Shown here: positions 1 to 7,665 of the stretch, one piece after another
Numbering within the stretch: the first letter of the stretch is position 1
Layout of the letters: the number at the start of each line of letters is the position of its first letter
DNA from: UBA1046 sp964624395
GTDB taxonomy: Bacteria; Bacillota; Clostridia; Saccharofermentanales; DTU023
DNA length: 11,271 nt
Assembly (NCBI GenBank): GCA_964624395.1
Contig: CAZUWY010000050.1
Coordinates: 1-11,271, forward strand
Direction of reading: 5' to 3'
The notes under the pieces: generated by a model
Database searches by the model: none
What the model was told of the DNA's origin: nothing
Seen by the model: only the letters and a program-made list of their open reading frames with translations
Translations under genes and position numbers: made by a program

Positions 1-2
1 AC

Positions 3-110
3 TTTCTTCCCTTGTTAGCCGGCTCCTTCGCCGCCTGGCTGCTTGTAATTTTGGGCATCATGCTTATTTTGGCAATCATATTTTTCCTTTTTAGAGCAAT
101 TCTTCTCTGA
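3..110 (+). CDS. C-terminal fragment of an unidentified membrane protein
   Basis: The frame starting at base 3 is open from the window edge to a TGA at 108-110 and gives 35 residues. Almost all lie in one hydrophobic stretch (LLAGSFAAWLLVILGIM, continuing with LILAIIFFLF) followed by a short RAILL tail, which looks like a last transmembrane helix with a very short end. The 5' part is outside the window and the family cannot be named. The gene would converge on the peptide-transporter operon. The opposite strand is also open here: a possible start at 79 (MIAKISMM...) has an AAGGA upstream, and a 37-codon ORF occupies 128-15. Only the + strand reading gives a protein-like feature, so I prefer it, with limited confidence. 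Confidence 0.45.
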   Translation, partial: FLPLLAGSFAAWLLVILGIMLILAIIFFLFRAILL

Positions 111-240
111 GTTAGAATTCGGTTGCATTAAAATTTGATGTCTCCTTTTCTTTTCTTAGCATTAAAGTAAATTTAACTAATACACTCGCTATTAAGACAG
201 ATGGGTGGAATCTTTGACCTCTATCTCTTGCTTCCTGGGA
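111..240. other. Intergenic stretch, AT-rich, no gene supported
   Basis: This stretch lies between the putative membrane-protein stop and the operon terminator. The minus strand carries a good Shine-Dalgarno-like AAAAGGAGA at about 141-149, but the nearest ATG (126-128) is 13 bases away and opens only a 37-codon hydrophilic ORF. No convincing -10/-35 pair was seen on either strand, and no terminator for the left + strand gene is evident. Confidence 0.4.
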
Positions 241-274
241 GAAAAAAGAGGGCATCTGCTTTGAGACACCCCCT
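241..274 (-). terminator. Intrinsic terminator of the peptide-transporter operon
   Basis: Read on the minus strand, AGGGGGTGTCT pairs with AGATGCCCTCT around a six-base loop (CAAAGC). This makes an 11-bp RNA stem with three G-U wobbles. It is followed at once by a run of Us (plus-strand A tract 242-247). It lies about 75 bases downstream of the solute-binding protein stop. On the + strand the G-U pairs become A-C mismatches, so the hairpin should work mainly for minus-strand transcripts. Confidence 0.85.
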
Positions 275-348
275 TTTGCTGCTATCTTATGCCGGTAAAT
301 TAATTGCTACCAGCTACTAACTAATTTTTAGCAAAAGCCAAACAGTAA

Positions 349-1911
349 TTATTTCCAACTCCATTCATAAATGTACCAGGGATGGTCGTTAGAAGGGTAT
401 ACAACTGCGTTTAGATCCTTGTTCCAGACAAAAGGCATCTGCTTGTGCTGGATGGGGATATGCGGGCAGTCGTCGATTACGATCTCACAGATTTCCTTAT
501 AGATGGTGAGACGCTCTTTGCTGTCAGTAGTGGCATCACCTCTGGCAAACAGCTCATCCACTTTAGGAACGGAATAGCGGGCATAGTTGGTGGCGTCTAT
601 GCCATCCGTGCCATACATTGTGGCCATGAAGGACATGTCAGCGGTGAAGGAGCTGCCCTGAGTGACCAGGGTGTAGGTGCCTGCCGCACTGTCACTGTTG
701 TAGGTTTCAGAAGCTCTGAGGCTAACTTTGATGCCAGCCTGTGACCAGGATTCCTGTAGGGACTGAGCAATTTTCTCATGATAAGATCCGGGAATGTAGT
801 CAAGCTCAATACCATAGTCGTCAAAGTTGATGCCGTCGGGGAAGCCTGCCTCAGTCAATTTTCCCTTTGCCTTATCTAGATCAAAGGTGAAGTCAGTCGC
901 GTCTGAGAAGTCAGCACCGAAGCTGTTTTCACTGCAGAGCATACGTGCCGGAACAGCGAGGCCCTCATAGGCCACCAAAGTAATGGTCTTTTTGTCAGCA
1001 GCATAGTTTAATGCCTGACGGAGAGCTTTGTTATTCAGGGGTTCCACCGTGGTGTTGATAGAGATATACGCGGTGTGGGGCGCACTGACTAGAGTGGAAT
1101 TAAAATTGCCGGAATCAACCAGCGGCTGATAGTTGGAAACACTGTAAACCATCAGGAAATCCAGCTCCCCTGTTTCCAGCTGAATGGTTGCGGTAGAGGC
1201 GTCAGTTATTACCTTAAAGGTTATGCTGGGGATAGCTGCGGGGCCTTTGCGGTAGTCATCAAAGCGCACAGCAGTGATTTCAGTGTTCGGATCTACCTTG
1301 CCTTCTTGCAGCATATAGGGGCCGGTACCACAGGCAATATCGTACTGATTTTCATTGCTGGTGTAGAATTCTTCATTAGCAATGGGCAGCTGGGCCAGCA
1401 TGGAGGGCAAAGCAGCGTACTGGCGCTTGAGCTTGAGATCAAAGGTGTAATCTCCAGTTAGCTCCGCTTTCTCCATCATATTTGTCCAGGAGCTCATAGC
1501 TGGTTTTTCCATAGCGGTATTGAGACTGAAAACAGCGTCAGAGGCTTTGAAATCAGCACCATTATGGAATTTTACACCTTCCTCAAGTACGAATGAATAG
1601 GTCAAGCCATCCTCAGAGCTTTTGTATTCCTTGGCCAGAGCAGGAATAATCTCTCCTGTCTCAGCATCAACAGTCACCAAAGTCTCATAGATTTGGTTCC
1701 AAACATACCAGTTAACATATTCAATGGAAGAATAGGGATCCAGTGAAGATAAAATACCCTCAACGTAGACGTTGACGCCTTTAACATCCTCACCCTTGTC
1801 ATCTGCAACGGCAGTAGTTTCTTCTGGCTCTTTTTCTTTTGAAGCACAAGCTGCTAACGCTGCGAACAGCATTAATAAAGCCAACAACAAAGCCAGTTTT
1901 CTAATGGTCAT
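349..1911 (-). CDS. Peptide-type ABC transporter solute-binding lipoprotein (SBP family 5)
   Basis: This is the extracellular lipid-anchored receptor that hands ligand to the DppBCDF channel encoded upstream in the operon. The chosen start gives 520 aa: MTIRK, a hydrophobic core and the lipobox LAAC with the lipidated Cys at residue 22, then an acidic linker (about 23-45). The body matches SBP family 5, with the GEIIPALA segment near 86-93 and LTYSFVLEEGVKFHNGADF from about 103, a family hallmark. Length is normal for DppA/OppA. The start at 1911 is preferred because GAGG lies six bases upstream and the signal peptide begins directly. In-frame ATGs at 1929 (MKTRKS) and 2016 would add 6 or 35 residues; 1929 has its own AAAGGAAAGG and is possible. 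It is the last gene, 135 bases after the M81 gene. The ligand cannot be read from sequence. Confidence 0.93.
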   Translation of the reverse strand: MTIRKLALLLALLMLFAALAACASKEKEPEETTAVADDKGEDVKGVNVYVEGILSSLDPYSSIEYVNWYVWNQIYETLVTVDAETGEIIPALAKEYKSSEDGLTYSFVLEEGVKFHNGADFKASDAVFSLNTAMEKPAMSSWTNMMEKAELTGDYTFDLKLKRQYAALPSMLAQLPIANEEFYTSNENQYDIACGTGPYMLQEGKVDPNTEITAVRFDDYRKGPAAIPSITFKVITDASTATIQLETGELDFLMVYSVSNYQPLVDSGNFNSTLVSAPHTAYISINTTVEPLNNKALRQALNYAADKKTITLVAYEGLAVPARMLCSENSFGADFSDATDFTFDLDKAKGKLTEAGFPDGINFDDYGIELDYIPGSYHEKIAQSLQESWSQAGIKVSLRASETYNSDSAAGTYTLVTQGSSFTADMSFMATMYGTDGIDATNYARYSVPKVDELFARGDATTDSKERLTIYKEICEIVIDDCPHIPIQHKQMPFVWNKDLNAVVYPSNDHPWYIYEWSWK

Positions 1912-1917
1912 ACTTTT

Positions 1918-1921
1918 CCTC
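1918..1921 (-). promoter_or_regulatory. Ribosome binding site deciding the SBP start
   Basis: GAGG on the minus strand sits six bases before the ATG at 1911, immediately ahead of the signal peptide. A second purine-rich AAAGGAAAGG lies upstream of the alternative ATG at 1929 but is spaced less well. The double site may help high translation of the binding protein, which is usually needed in excess over the permease. Confidence 0.6.
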
Positions 1922-2046
1922 GTTTTCATAGGGCCAAATTCCTTTCCTTTTATAGCAACCAGCCTATTGCCGGGTACTTTCAATTTTAGTTTACTCCTGG
2001 GCAGATTCTCTGTCATTAGAAGTTTTTGCTTAAATAGTTGTCTGAT

Positions 2047-3531
2047 TTATTCTGCGGCTGAAAATTCAGTTTCTTCATCCAGAGGATAAATCGGCCTGAT
2101 TACCTGCTTGTAGGCAAAGCTAGTTAAATTACCGGATAAAAGCCCCGGTGTATCGCAGGGGATTATCTCTCCGGCTCGGCCATCAAAAAAGCCATGAAAA
2201 TGATGGGCTGACTTGAGGCAGATATAGCGGTACTGTTCAATATCTGCTCCCGTGACCAAAAAGGGCCTGTCGTCAAAGGTCTGAGTCAGTTTCGAGCCAA
2301 CAATTATTTCCACATTGCCAGTGCGAATTCTCGCTGACCGACCGATACTGTGCGGGACTCCCGCATCTATGGGAGAAGTCGAGATGTGATCACCGTCAGA
2401 CAAAGAGATTATCTGAGCGTTTTTGATCTTGAGAGGATCGCCATGCAGGGGTTCTGTTTTACCCCCCAAAAGAAAGCTGATCCTGTCGCCCACTTTGTGT
2501 TCGTGAATTATTGCAACAGCCTCTTTATCATAGATATAGCCAAAAATACTCTTGGGCAGATCACGCTTTAGCAGTTCACGCAAAAGATGGGTCCCATCAC
2601 CCGGTGCACCCCCGCCGGCATTGTCAGAGAGTTCGTTGATAACAATATAGCCGGGGGCAAAAGATTTCTCGGCGAGATCTAAGGCTTCAGGAGCAGAGAA
2701 AGTTTCTGCTTTGAAATCACGGCGTCTTTGCCAGATATAATCAGCTAAAAAGGCAGCGTGTTCGGTTGGGTCGGACCAGGATGTCACTACCACGGATGCG
2801 CCGGTTATGCTCCGGTCGCAATAGGGGAAACCGTGGAAAAAGGTCACATCGATCAGGTCGTGAGCCTCTTTATATTGATCCAGATAGGGCTGAATGCTGG
2901 TAAAGGGCTCGGCAAAGGTATAGCCGGCGGAACAAGGAAGCAAAAATGGCAGCCTGACGCAGGCTGATTTAGGGCTCTTGCCCCTCTTAATACTCTCAAT
3001 ACAAGTTTTCATCGCCAGCATGCCAATTTCCTTGCAATCGATATGAGGATATTGCTTAATCCCGAGTAAGCTTGCTAAATCAGCCATCTCCGGCGTTATA
3101 TTTCCGTGCAGATCGAGCGGCACGCAAATCGGCATCTGATCTCCTACTTCTTGGCGCATTTTTTGCAGGATATAGCAGTCCAAATCGTCAATCCCCTCAG
3201 CACAGCCGGCACCGTGGAGCATGTAGCAGATGCCGTCCAGTCCATCTTTTGCAGCTCTAAGATCTTTTAAGATCTCCGCCAGCCCCGATTCTGCACAGTC
3301 TCGGCTGAGCAAAGGAGCAGGGGCTTCAGCTGAAATAGAAGGAATCATCTCAACAGCTGCTTGACTGCCGATCTCCAGCATGCCACCCAGATAGGTGGGC
3401 GTGCCGGTGAAGGTTTCTATCAGCACGCTGCCTTGCAGCCAGTTGCCATAATCTTTAAACTCTGCAAATTCGAGCAGCCCACTGGCGAATGTATTAGCTT
3501 CATGCCCATAATGGCCAATCAGTATCTTCAT
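2047..3531 (-). CDS. M81 family metallopeptidase (MlrC-like)
   Basis: This is a 494-aa protein of the M81 family, whose founder MlrC hydrolyses linearised microcystin products. Visible family marks are GHEANTF at residues 9-15, the metal-site segment DLHGN (Asp140, His142) followed 21 residues later by His163 in YPHID, and DNAGGGAPGDGT at 303-314, typical of the C-terminal MlrC domain. Metal binding by Asp140/His142/His163 is inferred from family similarity. There is no signal peptide, so it should act in the cytoplasm. The start at 3531 (MKILIGHYG) has AGGGGA eight bases upstream; an in-frame upstream ATG at 3582 lacks that support. It lies 67 bases after dppF and before the binding-protein gene, in the same transcript. 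The context suggests cleavage of the imported compound, but the substrate is unknown and activity on microcystin should not be assumed. Confidence 0.9.
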   Translation of the reverse strand: MKILIGHYGHEANTFASGLLEFAEFKDYGNWLQGSVLIETFTGTPTYLGGMLEIGSQAAVEMIPSISAEAPAPLLSRDCAESGLAEILKDLRAAKDGLDGICYMLHGAGCAEGIDDLDCYILQKMRQEVGDQMPICVPLDLHGNITPEMADLASLLGIKQYPHIDCKEIGMLAMKTCIESIKRGKSPKSACVRLPFLLPCSAGYTFAEPFTSIQPYLDQYKEAHDLIDVTFFHGFPYCDRSITGASVVVTSWSDPTEHAAFLADYIWQRRRDFKAETFSAPEALDLAEKSFAPGYIVINELSDNAGGGAPGDGTHLLRELLKRDLPKSIFGYIYDKEAVAIIHEHKVGDRISFLLGGKTEPLHGDPLKIKNAQIISLSDGDHISTSPIDAGVPHSIGRSARIRTGNVEIIVGSKLTQTFDDRPFLVTGADIEQYRYICLKSAHHFHGFFDGRAGEIIPCDTPGLLSGNLTSFAYKQVIRPIYPLDEETEFSAAE

Positions 3532-3552
3532 AGAATAAGTCCCCTGCAATCG

Positions 3553-3670
3553 GCTTTTGCTTCCCTGTTTAATCAGACGCAAAATCTAGCTATTCTGACT
3601 AAACATTATTCAGACCTAAATCTTGCTCTACTTTGTAGCAGGCAACATAATGATCTGCTTTTGCTTCCCT
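3553..3670. repeat. 14-bp direct repeat linking the dppF 3' end and the dppF-M81 spacer
   Basis: GCTTTTGCTTCCCT occurs at 3553-3566 (between dppF and the M81 gene) and at 3657-3670 (inside dppF, encoding part of QFREAKAD). On the minus strand the match continues past one mismatch into GAT, giving 17 of 18 positions over a 104-base offset. It may be a trace of a small local duplication or a chance match. Confidence 0.5.
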
Positions 3671-4597
3671 AAACTGAGGGTCTGCCTTGGTGCATATATC
3701 CATCCGGTAATCGCAGCGAGGGGCAAAACGGCAGCCGGGAGGAGGGTCAATCGGGCTTGTAACCTCACCATGGACTATGCCTTTTTTGGCCGTGCGCCGA
3801 GAGAGGTTAGGTACTAAAATTGCATTCAGGAGCATTTGTGTATAGGGGTGCAGCGGATCTTTGAACAGATCGCGTGAACTGCTTTTTTCCACGATCTGTC
3901 CCAGATACATCACGCAGATCTCGTTGGAAATATGTTTGACGACCGACAAATCATGGGTGATGAACATATAGGTAAGTCCCATATCGTCTTGCAGATCCAT
4001 CAAAAGATTTAGGATCTGGGCCTGAATGGAGACATCAAGGGCTGAGACAGGCTCATCGCAGACGATAAATTTGGGTCTTAAGGCCAGAGCCCTTGCCACA
4101 CCGATCCTTTGCCTGCGACCGCCATCCAGTTCATGTGGATAGGCATCAGACAGACGCCTGGCCAGACCGACTATTTCCATCAGTTCCGCCACTCTCTCAG
4201 CCAGCTCATTTTTGGAAGCAAAGATATCGTTGACCAGCAAGGGCTGCGCGATAATGTCAGCTACCGACTTTCTGGGATTAAGACTGGAATAGGGATCTTG
4301 AAAAATGATCTGCATGGCCAGACGCAGATGGCGCATACGGGTTTTACTGCATTTGGCGATGTCTTCGCCGTCAAAAAGAATCTGACCGCTGGTGGGTTCC
4401 AGCAGGCGCAAAATGGTGCGGCCCAGTGTCGACTTGCCGCAGCCGCTCTCACCGACAATACCAAGTGTTTTGCCCTTGTCGATAGTAAAATTTACTTTGT
4501 CAACAGCGTGCAGCTTAGACTTTCTGCCAATACTAAAGTACTTGCATAAATCTTTAACTTCAACCAAGGCATTGTTGCTCTGTTCAGCTTCAGTCAT
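3599..4597 (-). CDS. dppF: Peptide ABC transporter ATPase, DppF/OppF type
   Basis: This is a 332-aa ABC ATPase that pairs with DppD to power import. Walker A is GESGCGKST (49-57), the Q-loop is FQDP (Q100), Walker B is FIVCDEP (177-183) and the switch His is 215. The signature reads LDGGR (157-161) instead of the usual LSGGQ, followed by a normal RQRIGVARAL. I recall this variant in clostridial peptide-transporter ATPases, so it is probably functional. The C-terminal oligopeptide-transporter extension carries four Cys (289, 295, 302, 320; C-x5-C-x6-C-x17-C), the arrangement that binds a [4Fe-4S] cluster in some DppD/OppD proteins. The start overlaps the dppD stop by eight bases and has a perfect GGAGG five to six bases before the ATG, so the two ATPases are translationally coupled. 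Choice of dpp rather than opp naming is a convention here. Confidence 0.93.
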   Translation of the reverse strand: MTEAEQSNNALVEVKDLCKYFSIGRKSKLHAVDKVNFTIDKGKTLGIVGESGCGKSTLGRTILRLLEPTSGQILFDGEDIAKCSKTRMRHLRLAMQIIFQDPYSSLNPRKSVADIIAQPLLVNDIFASKNELAERVAELMEIVGLARRLSDAYPHELDGGRRQRIGVARALALRPKFIVCDEPVSALDVSIQAQILNLLMDLQDDMGLTYMFITHDLSVVKHISNEICVMYLGQIVEKSSSRDLFKDPLHPYTQMLLNAILVPNLSRRTAKKGIVHGEVTSPIDPPPGCRFAPRCDYRMDICTKADPQFREAKADHYVACYKVEQDLGLNNV

Positions 4598-5621
4598 GAT
4601 TTACCTCCAGAGCCTGATCGGAAAAGAGATGACAGCGGATAAAATGACTGTCAGAGAGTTTTAACAGCTGAGGATGTTCTTTAATACATCTCTCAAAACA
4701 ATGCGGGCAGCGATCCTGAAAATGACAGCCGAAAGGTAGGGCTGTCGGGTCAGGCATCAATCCTTCGATCGGCTGAAGTCTTTCAGTTTCCTCATCTAAG
4801 ATAGGGATGGAACCAAAAAGACCCACTGTGTAAGGATGATGATCTTCAGCTTCAAAGATATCTTCTACCGTGCCCAGCTCAACAAGTTCACCGGCGTACA
4901 TGACCGCTGCATCGTCACACATATTGGCTACGACCCCCAGGTCGTGCGTAATAAGAATGGTGGCGGTGCCCAGTTTTTCATTTAAATCACTCATCATTGC
5001 CAGTACCTGGGCCTGAATAGTGACATCCAGGGCAGTTGTCGGTTCATCGGCTATGAGCAGTTCCGGCTCGCAGGCCAGTGCGATGGCAATGATGACTCTT
5101 TGCTTCATACCGCCGGAAAACTGATGCGGATATTCCTTTTTGCGCTCTTTGGGGATTCCTACCAGCTCTAAAGTATCTTCCACCCGTTTTTCTAGTTCTT
5201 CTTTACTTTTCTTTTCCGGATTATGGTATTTAAGTGCCTCGTAGATCTGGTCGCCGACATTCATAATCGGATTAAGCGAGGTCATCGGGTCCTGGAAGAT
5301 CATGGAAATCCTCTCACCGTTGATCTCCTTTCTCATCACTTCATCCGACAATTCAAAAAGATTTTGCCCATGAAAGAGGATCTCGCCTCGGTTAACTTTG
5401 CCGGTGCGATCAGGTAAGAGCCGCAGGATAGACAAAGCAGTCGTTGTTTTGCCCGCTCCGGTTTCTCCCACCAGACCAAATGTCTCACCCGCCCTGACGG
5501 AAAAAGAGACATTGTTGACAGCATGAACAGTTTCCAGATCAGTGGCGTAAACCACTTCGAGATTTTTGATCTCTAATACATTGCTGTTCTTATCTGTTTT
5601 ATCGAGGCTAAATTCACTCAT
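4590..5621 (-). CDS. dppD: Peptide ABC transporter ATPase, DppD/OppD type
   Basis: This is a 343-aa ABC ATPase, partner of DppF. Numbered from the chosen start, it has Walker A GETGAGKTT (52-60), Q-loop FQDP, a near-canonical signature FSGGM (168-172) with KQRV, Walker B LLIADEP (188-194) and switch His226. The C-terminal region has Cys 299, 305, 312 and 330 in the same C-x5-C-x6-C-x17-C spacing as DppF, plus an extra Cys308. This suggests a possible iron-sulfur cluster in both subunits. Two in-frame ATGs compete: 5627 and 5621. The AAGGAG at 5631-5636 is nine bases from 5621 but only three from 5627, so 5621 (MSEFSLDK) is favoured. It lies 31 bases after dppC and overlaps dppF. Confidence 0.93.
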   Translation of the reverse strand: MSEFSLDKTDKNSNVLEIKNLEVVYATDLETVHAVNNVSFSVRAGETFGLVGETGAGKTTTALSILRLLPDRTGKVNRGEILFHGQNLFELSDEVMRKEINGERISMIFQDPMTSLNPIMNVGDQIYEALKYHNPEKKSKEELEKRVEDTLELVGIPKERKKEYPHQFSGGMKQRVIIAIALACEPELLIADEPTTALDVTIQAQVLAMMSDLNEKLGTATILITHDLGVVANMCDDAAVMYAGELVELGTVEDIFEAEDHHPYTVGLFGSIPILDEETERLQPIEGLMPDPTALPFGCHFQDRCPHCFERCIKEHPQLLKLSDSHFIRCHLFSDQALEVNHD

Positions 5622-5652
5622 TAGCATTTACTCCTTAGCCAAGGCAGCTCTA

Positions 5653-6543
5653 TCAGTCCTTGAGTCTGGGATCGAGTGCATCCCGGAAGCCATCGCCCAC
5701 CAGATTGAAAGAGAGGGCAGTGATGATGATGAAGATACCGGGGGAGATGATCATATAGGGGAACTGACGCATGAACTCTCTGGCTTCAGCCAGCATTGCC
5801 CCCCACTCCGGTGCCGGTGCCTGCACACCCACACCGAGGAAACTGAGGCTGGATGCTGTCAAAATCATATTGGAGACGCTTTGCGTTGTTTGGACAATGA
5901 TCGGTCCCATGGCATTGGGCATTACCTCTTTGAAAATTATATGTCCGTGTCTGGCGCCATATGCCTTGGCTGCTTCTACATAATCTGAATCAACGACTGT
6001 AAGCATTGAAGAGCGAGCCAAACGGGCAAAACTGGGCAGATTCGACAGGGCCAGGGCAATGACTAGATTAGTAGTACTGCTACCCAGAGCGGCCACCAGC
6101 GTAAGAGCAAGCAAAGTGGCGGGGATGGACATCAGCATATCCATGATGCGCATAATAATATCGTCGAGCCAGCCGCCAAAGTATGCAGCGACCGCCCCCA
6201 AGACACCGCCCAGCAGCAGCGATAGAGCTGCAGATAAAATACCAATGATCAAAGAAATACGAGAGCCAAAGATGATGCGCGAATAGATGTCTCGCCCATA
6301 GATATCCGTGCCGAACCAATGCTCAGCGCTAGGTCCCTGCCGGCGTATTTCCGGATTATGGCGGGTGACAGCATCTGCGTCGGCAATTACATCGGCGAAG
6401 ATAGCGCAAAATAAAACGAACAGTAAAAGGACCAGTCCCACCATAGCGCTTCGATTCTTTTTAAATCTGCGCCAGAATTCTTTCAGCTTGCCCTTGCGTT
6501 TGAGGGCAATACTTTTGTCTTTTTTTGCTGCTGCTCGCGCCAT
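5653..6543 (-). CDS. dppC: Peptide ABC transporter permease, DppC type
   Basis: This is a 296-aa inner-membrane subunit with about six transmembrane segments. The N-terminus is cytoplasmic and very basic, followed by the first helix at about 32-53. Next come the DppC/OppC hallmark FGTDIYGRD (77-85), the EAA coupling loop EAAKAYGARHGHIIFK with a downstream Pro (about 190-214) that docks on the ATPases, and the usual ending GDGFRDALDPRLKD. The start at 6543 (MARAAAKKDK) is chosen because a run AGGGGGG sits about nine bases upstream. The open frame extends to 6603 but would overlap dppB by 47 bases without a ribosome site. The gap to the dppB stop is only 13 bases, consistent with one operon. 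Confidence 0.93.
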   Translation of the reverse strand: MARAAAKKDKSIALKRKGKLKEFWRRFKKNRSAMVGLVLLLFVLFCAIFADVIADADAVTRHNPEIRRQGPSAEHWFGTDIYGRDIYSRIIFGSRISLIIGILSAALSLLLGGVLGAVAAYFGGWLDDIIMRIMDMLMSIPATLLALTLVAALGSSTTNLVIALALSNLPSFARLARSSMLTVVDSDYVEAAKAYGARHGHIIFKEVMPNAMGPIIVQTTQSVSNMILTASSLSFLGVGVQAPAPEWGAMLAEAREFMRQFPYMIISPGIFIIITALSFNLVGDGFRDALDPRLKD

Positions 6544-6556
6544 GGTTACTGCCCCC

Positions 6557-7492
6557 CTAACCCTTTTGGTACTTGGCCTTGATGCGCGGATCGATGAAAG
6601 CATACATCAGGTCAACGATGAGCATGATCACGCCATAGCTTAAGGCCAGTAAAATAATGCTGGCCATTACCACAGGTATATCTTTCATCTTGATACTGAG
6701 GACAATCAAAGAGCCAAGGCCTGGCATGGCAAAGACAGTTTCACTGACAATGGCACCACCCAGCAGCGAGCCGAAAATATAGCCCACCGTGGTGATTACT
6801 GGCAACAGCGCATTTTTGAAAGCATGCTTGAAAATTATTACTCTTCTGGGTACACCCTTGGCCTGCGCTGTGCGCACATAATCCATCCGGATTGTCTCCA
6901 GCATGGATGAGCGCGTAATACGAAGTACGGCACTGCCATTGGCCAGCGTCAGAGTAATTGTGGGCAAGATATAGTGCATCCAGCTGGCTGCACCGGCTGA
7001 CGGCAGCAGCCCGAAAGATAAGGAAAAGACAAGTATTAATACCATGGCCACCCAAAATGGCGGCATCGCCACCATGGTCATGGCCACGACATTAACTGCT
7101 GTGTCAAGCTTGGAGTATTGCTTGACCGCACTTAAAACCCCCAGAGGGATGCCAAACAAAGTGGATCCGATCATGCCGCAAAGAGCCAGATAGATACTGA
7201 CCGGGAAGCGGGTGAAGACATCGTCAAAAACGGGTTTCATAGTCCGATAAGAGAGGCCGAAATCGAGATGGGTGATGGCATTATAGAGGTAGCGGAAAAA
7301 ACGAGTGAAAAAGGGAGCATTAAGTCCCATCTCTTCTGTTAGTTTATCTACTGCTTCTGCGGTGGCCGACTGCCCCAGGATAAGTCTGGCAGGATCGCCG
7401 GGGGTGAAGTCCATGATAAAAAAGATAATAAAAGCGATGCCAATAAGAACAGGTATCATTTGGAGGAGTCGTTTACCGATGTAGCGAAGCAT
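6557..7492 (-). CDS. dppB: Peptide ABC transporter permease, DppB type
   Basis: This 311-aa permease is the first gene of the operon. It begins MLRYIGKRLLQMIP, the typical DppB/OppB start leading into helix 1, and then has TPGDPARLILG (about 30-40), a family hallmark at the start of the large external loop. The EAA-like loop VRTAQAKGVPRRVIIFKHAF lies at about 206-225, followed by NALLPVIT, a further FGSLLGGAIVSETVF helix region and the ending DLMYAFIDPRIK. Six helices are visible. GAGGTG stands seven bases before the ATG. Together with DppC it forms the pore. A promoter lies about 170 bases upstream. The nickel-transport branch of the same family (NikB) cannot be fully excluded from the permease alone, but the M81 neighbour favours peptide-like cargo. 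Confidence 0.94.
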   Translation of the reverse strand: MLRYIGKRLLQMIPVLIGIAFIIFFIMDFTPGDPARLILGQSATAEAVDKLTEEMGLNAPFFTRFFRYLYNAITHLDFGLSYRTMKPVFDDVFTRFPVSIYLALCGMIGSTLFGIPLGVLSAVKQYSKLDTAVNVVAMTMVAMPPFWVAMVLILVFSLSFGLLPSAGAASWMHYILPTITLTLANGSAVLRITRSSMLETIRMDYVRTAQAKGVPRRVIIFKHAFKNALLPVITTVGYIFGSLLGGAIVSETVFAMPGLGSLIVLSIKMKDIPVVMASIILLALSYGVIMLIVDLMYAFIDPRIKAKYQKG

Positions 7493-7665
7493 ACAAACAC
7501 CTCATTCCTGCCACCCAGTATGGGAGACTTCGGTGATTAGCAGTAAAGCAGGCAATAATACGAAGAGCTAAAAGCCAAAAGCTCAAATCTATTATGCCAC
7601 CAATTCTATATTTTAATTGCGCACTCAACGCAAGATAATACACAAAACCCTAAGCTAATTTATGC

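Noticed and set aside
15..128. 37-codon minus-strand ORF (MQPNSNSEKN...) after AAAAGGAGA
   Set aside because: The spacing of 13 bases to the ATG is too long, the peptide is low-complexity hydrophilic and matches no family I know, and it lies antisense to a convincing membrane helix. It is kept only as an uncertainty at the left edge.
4109..4549. 146-codon + strand ORF inside dppF
   Set aside because: It is antisense to the conserved Walker A to signature region of dppF and has no independent support.
7565..7584. GAGCT/AGCTC hairpin in the dpp leader as an attenuator
   Set aside because: It is only a 5-bp stem with a 10-base loop and no U tract, too weak to call.
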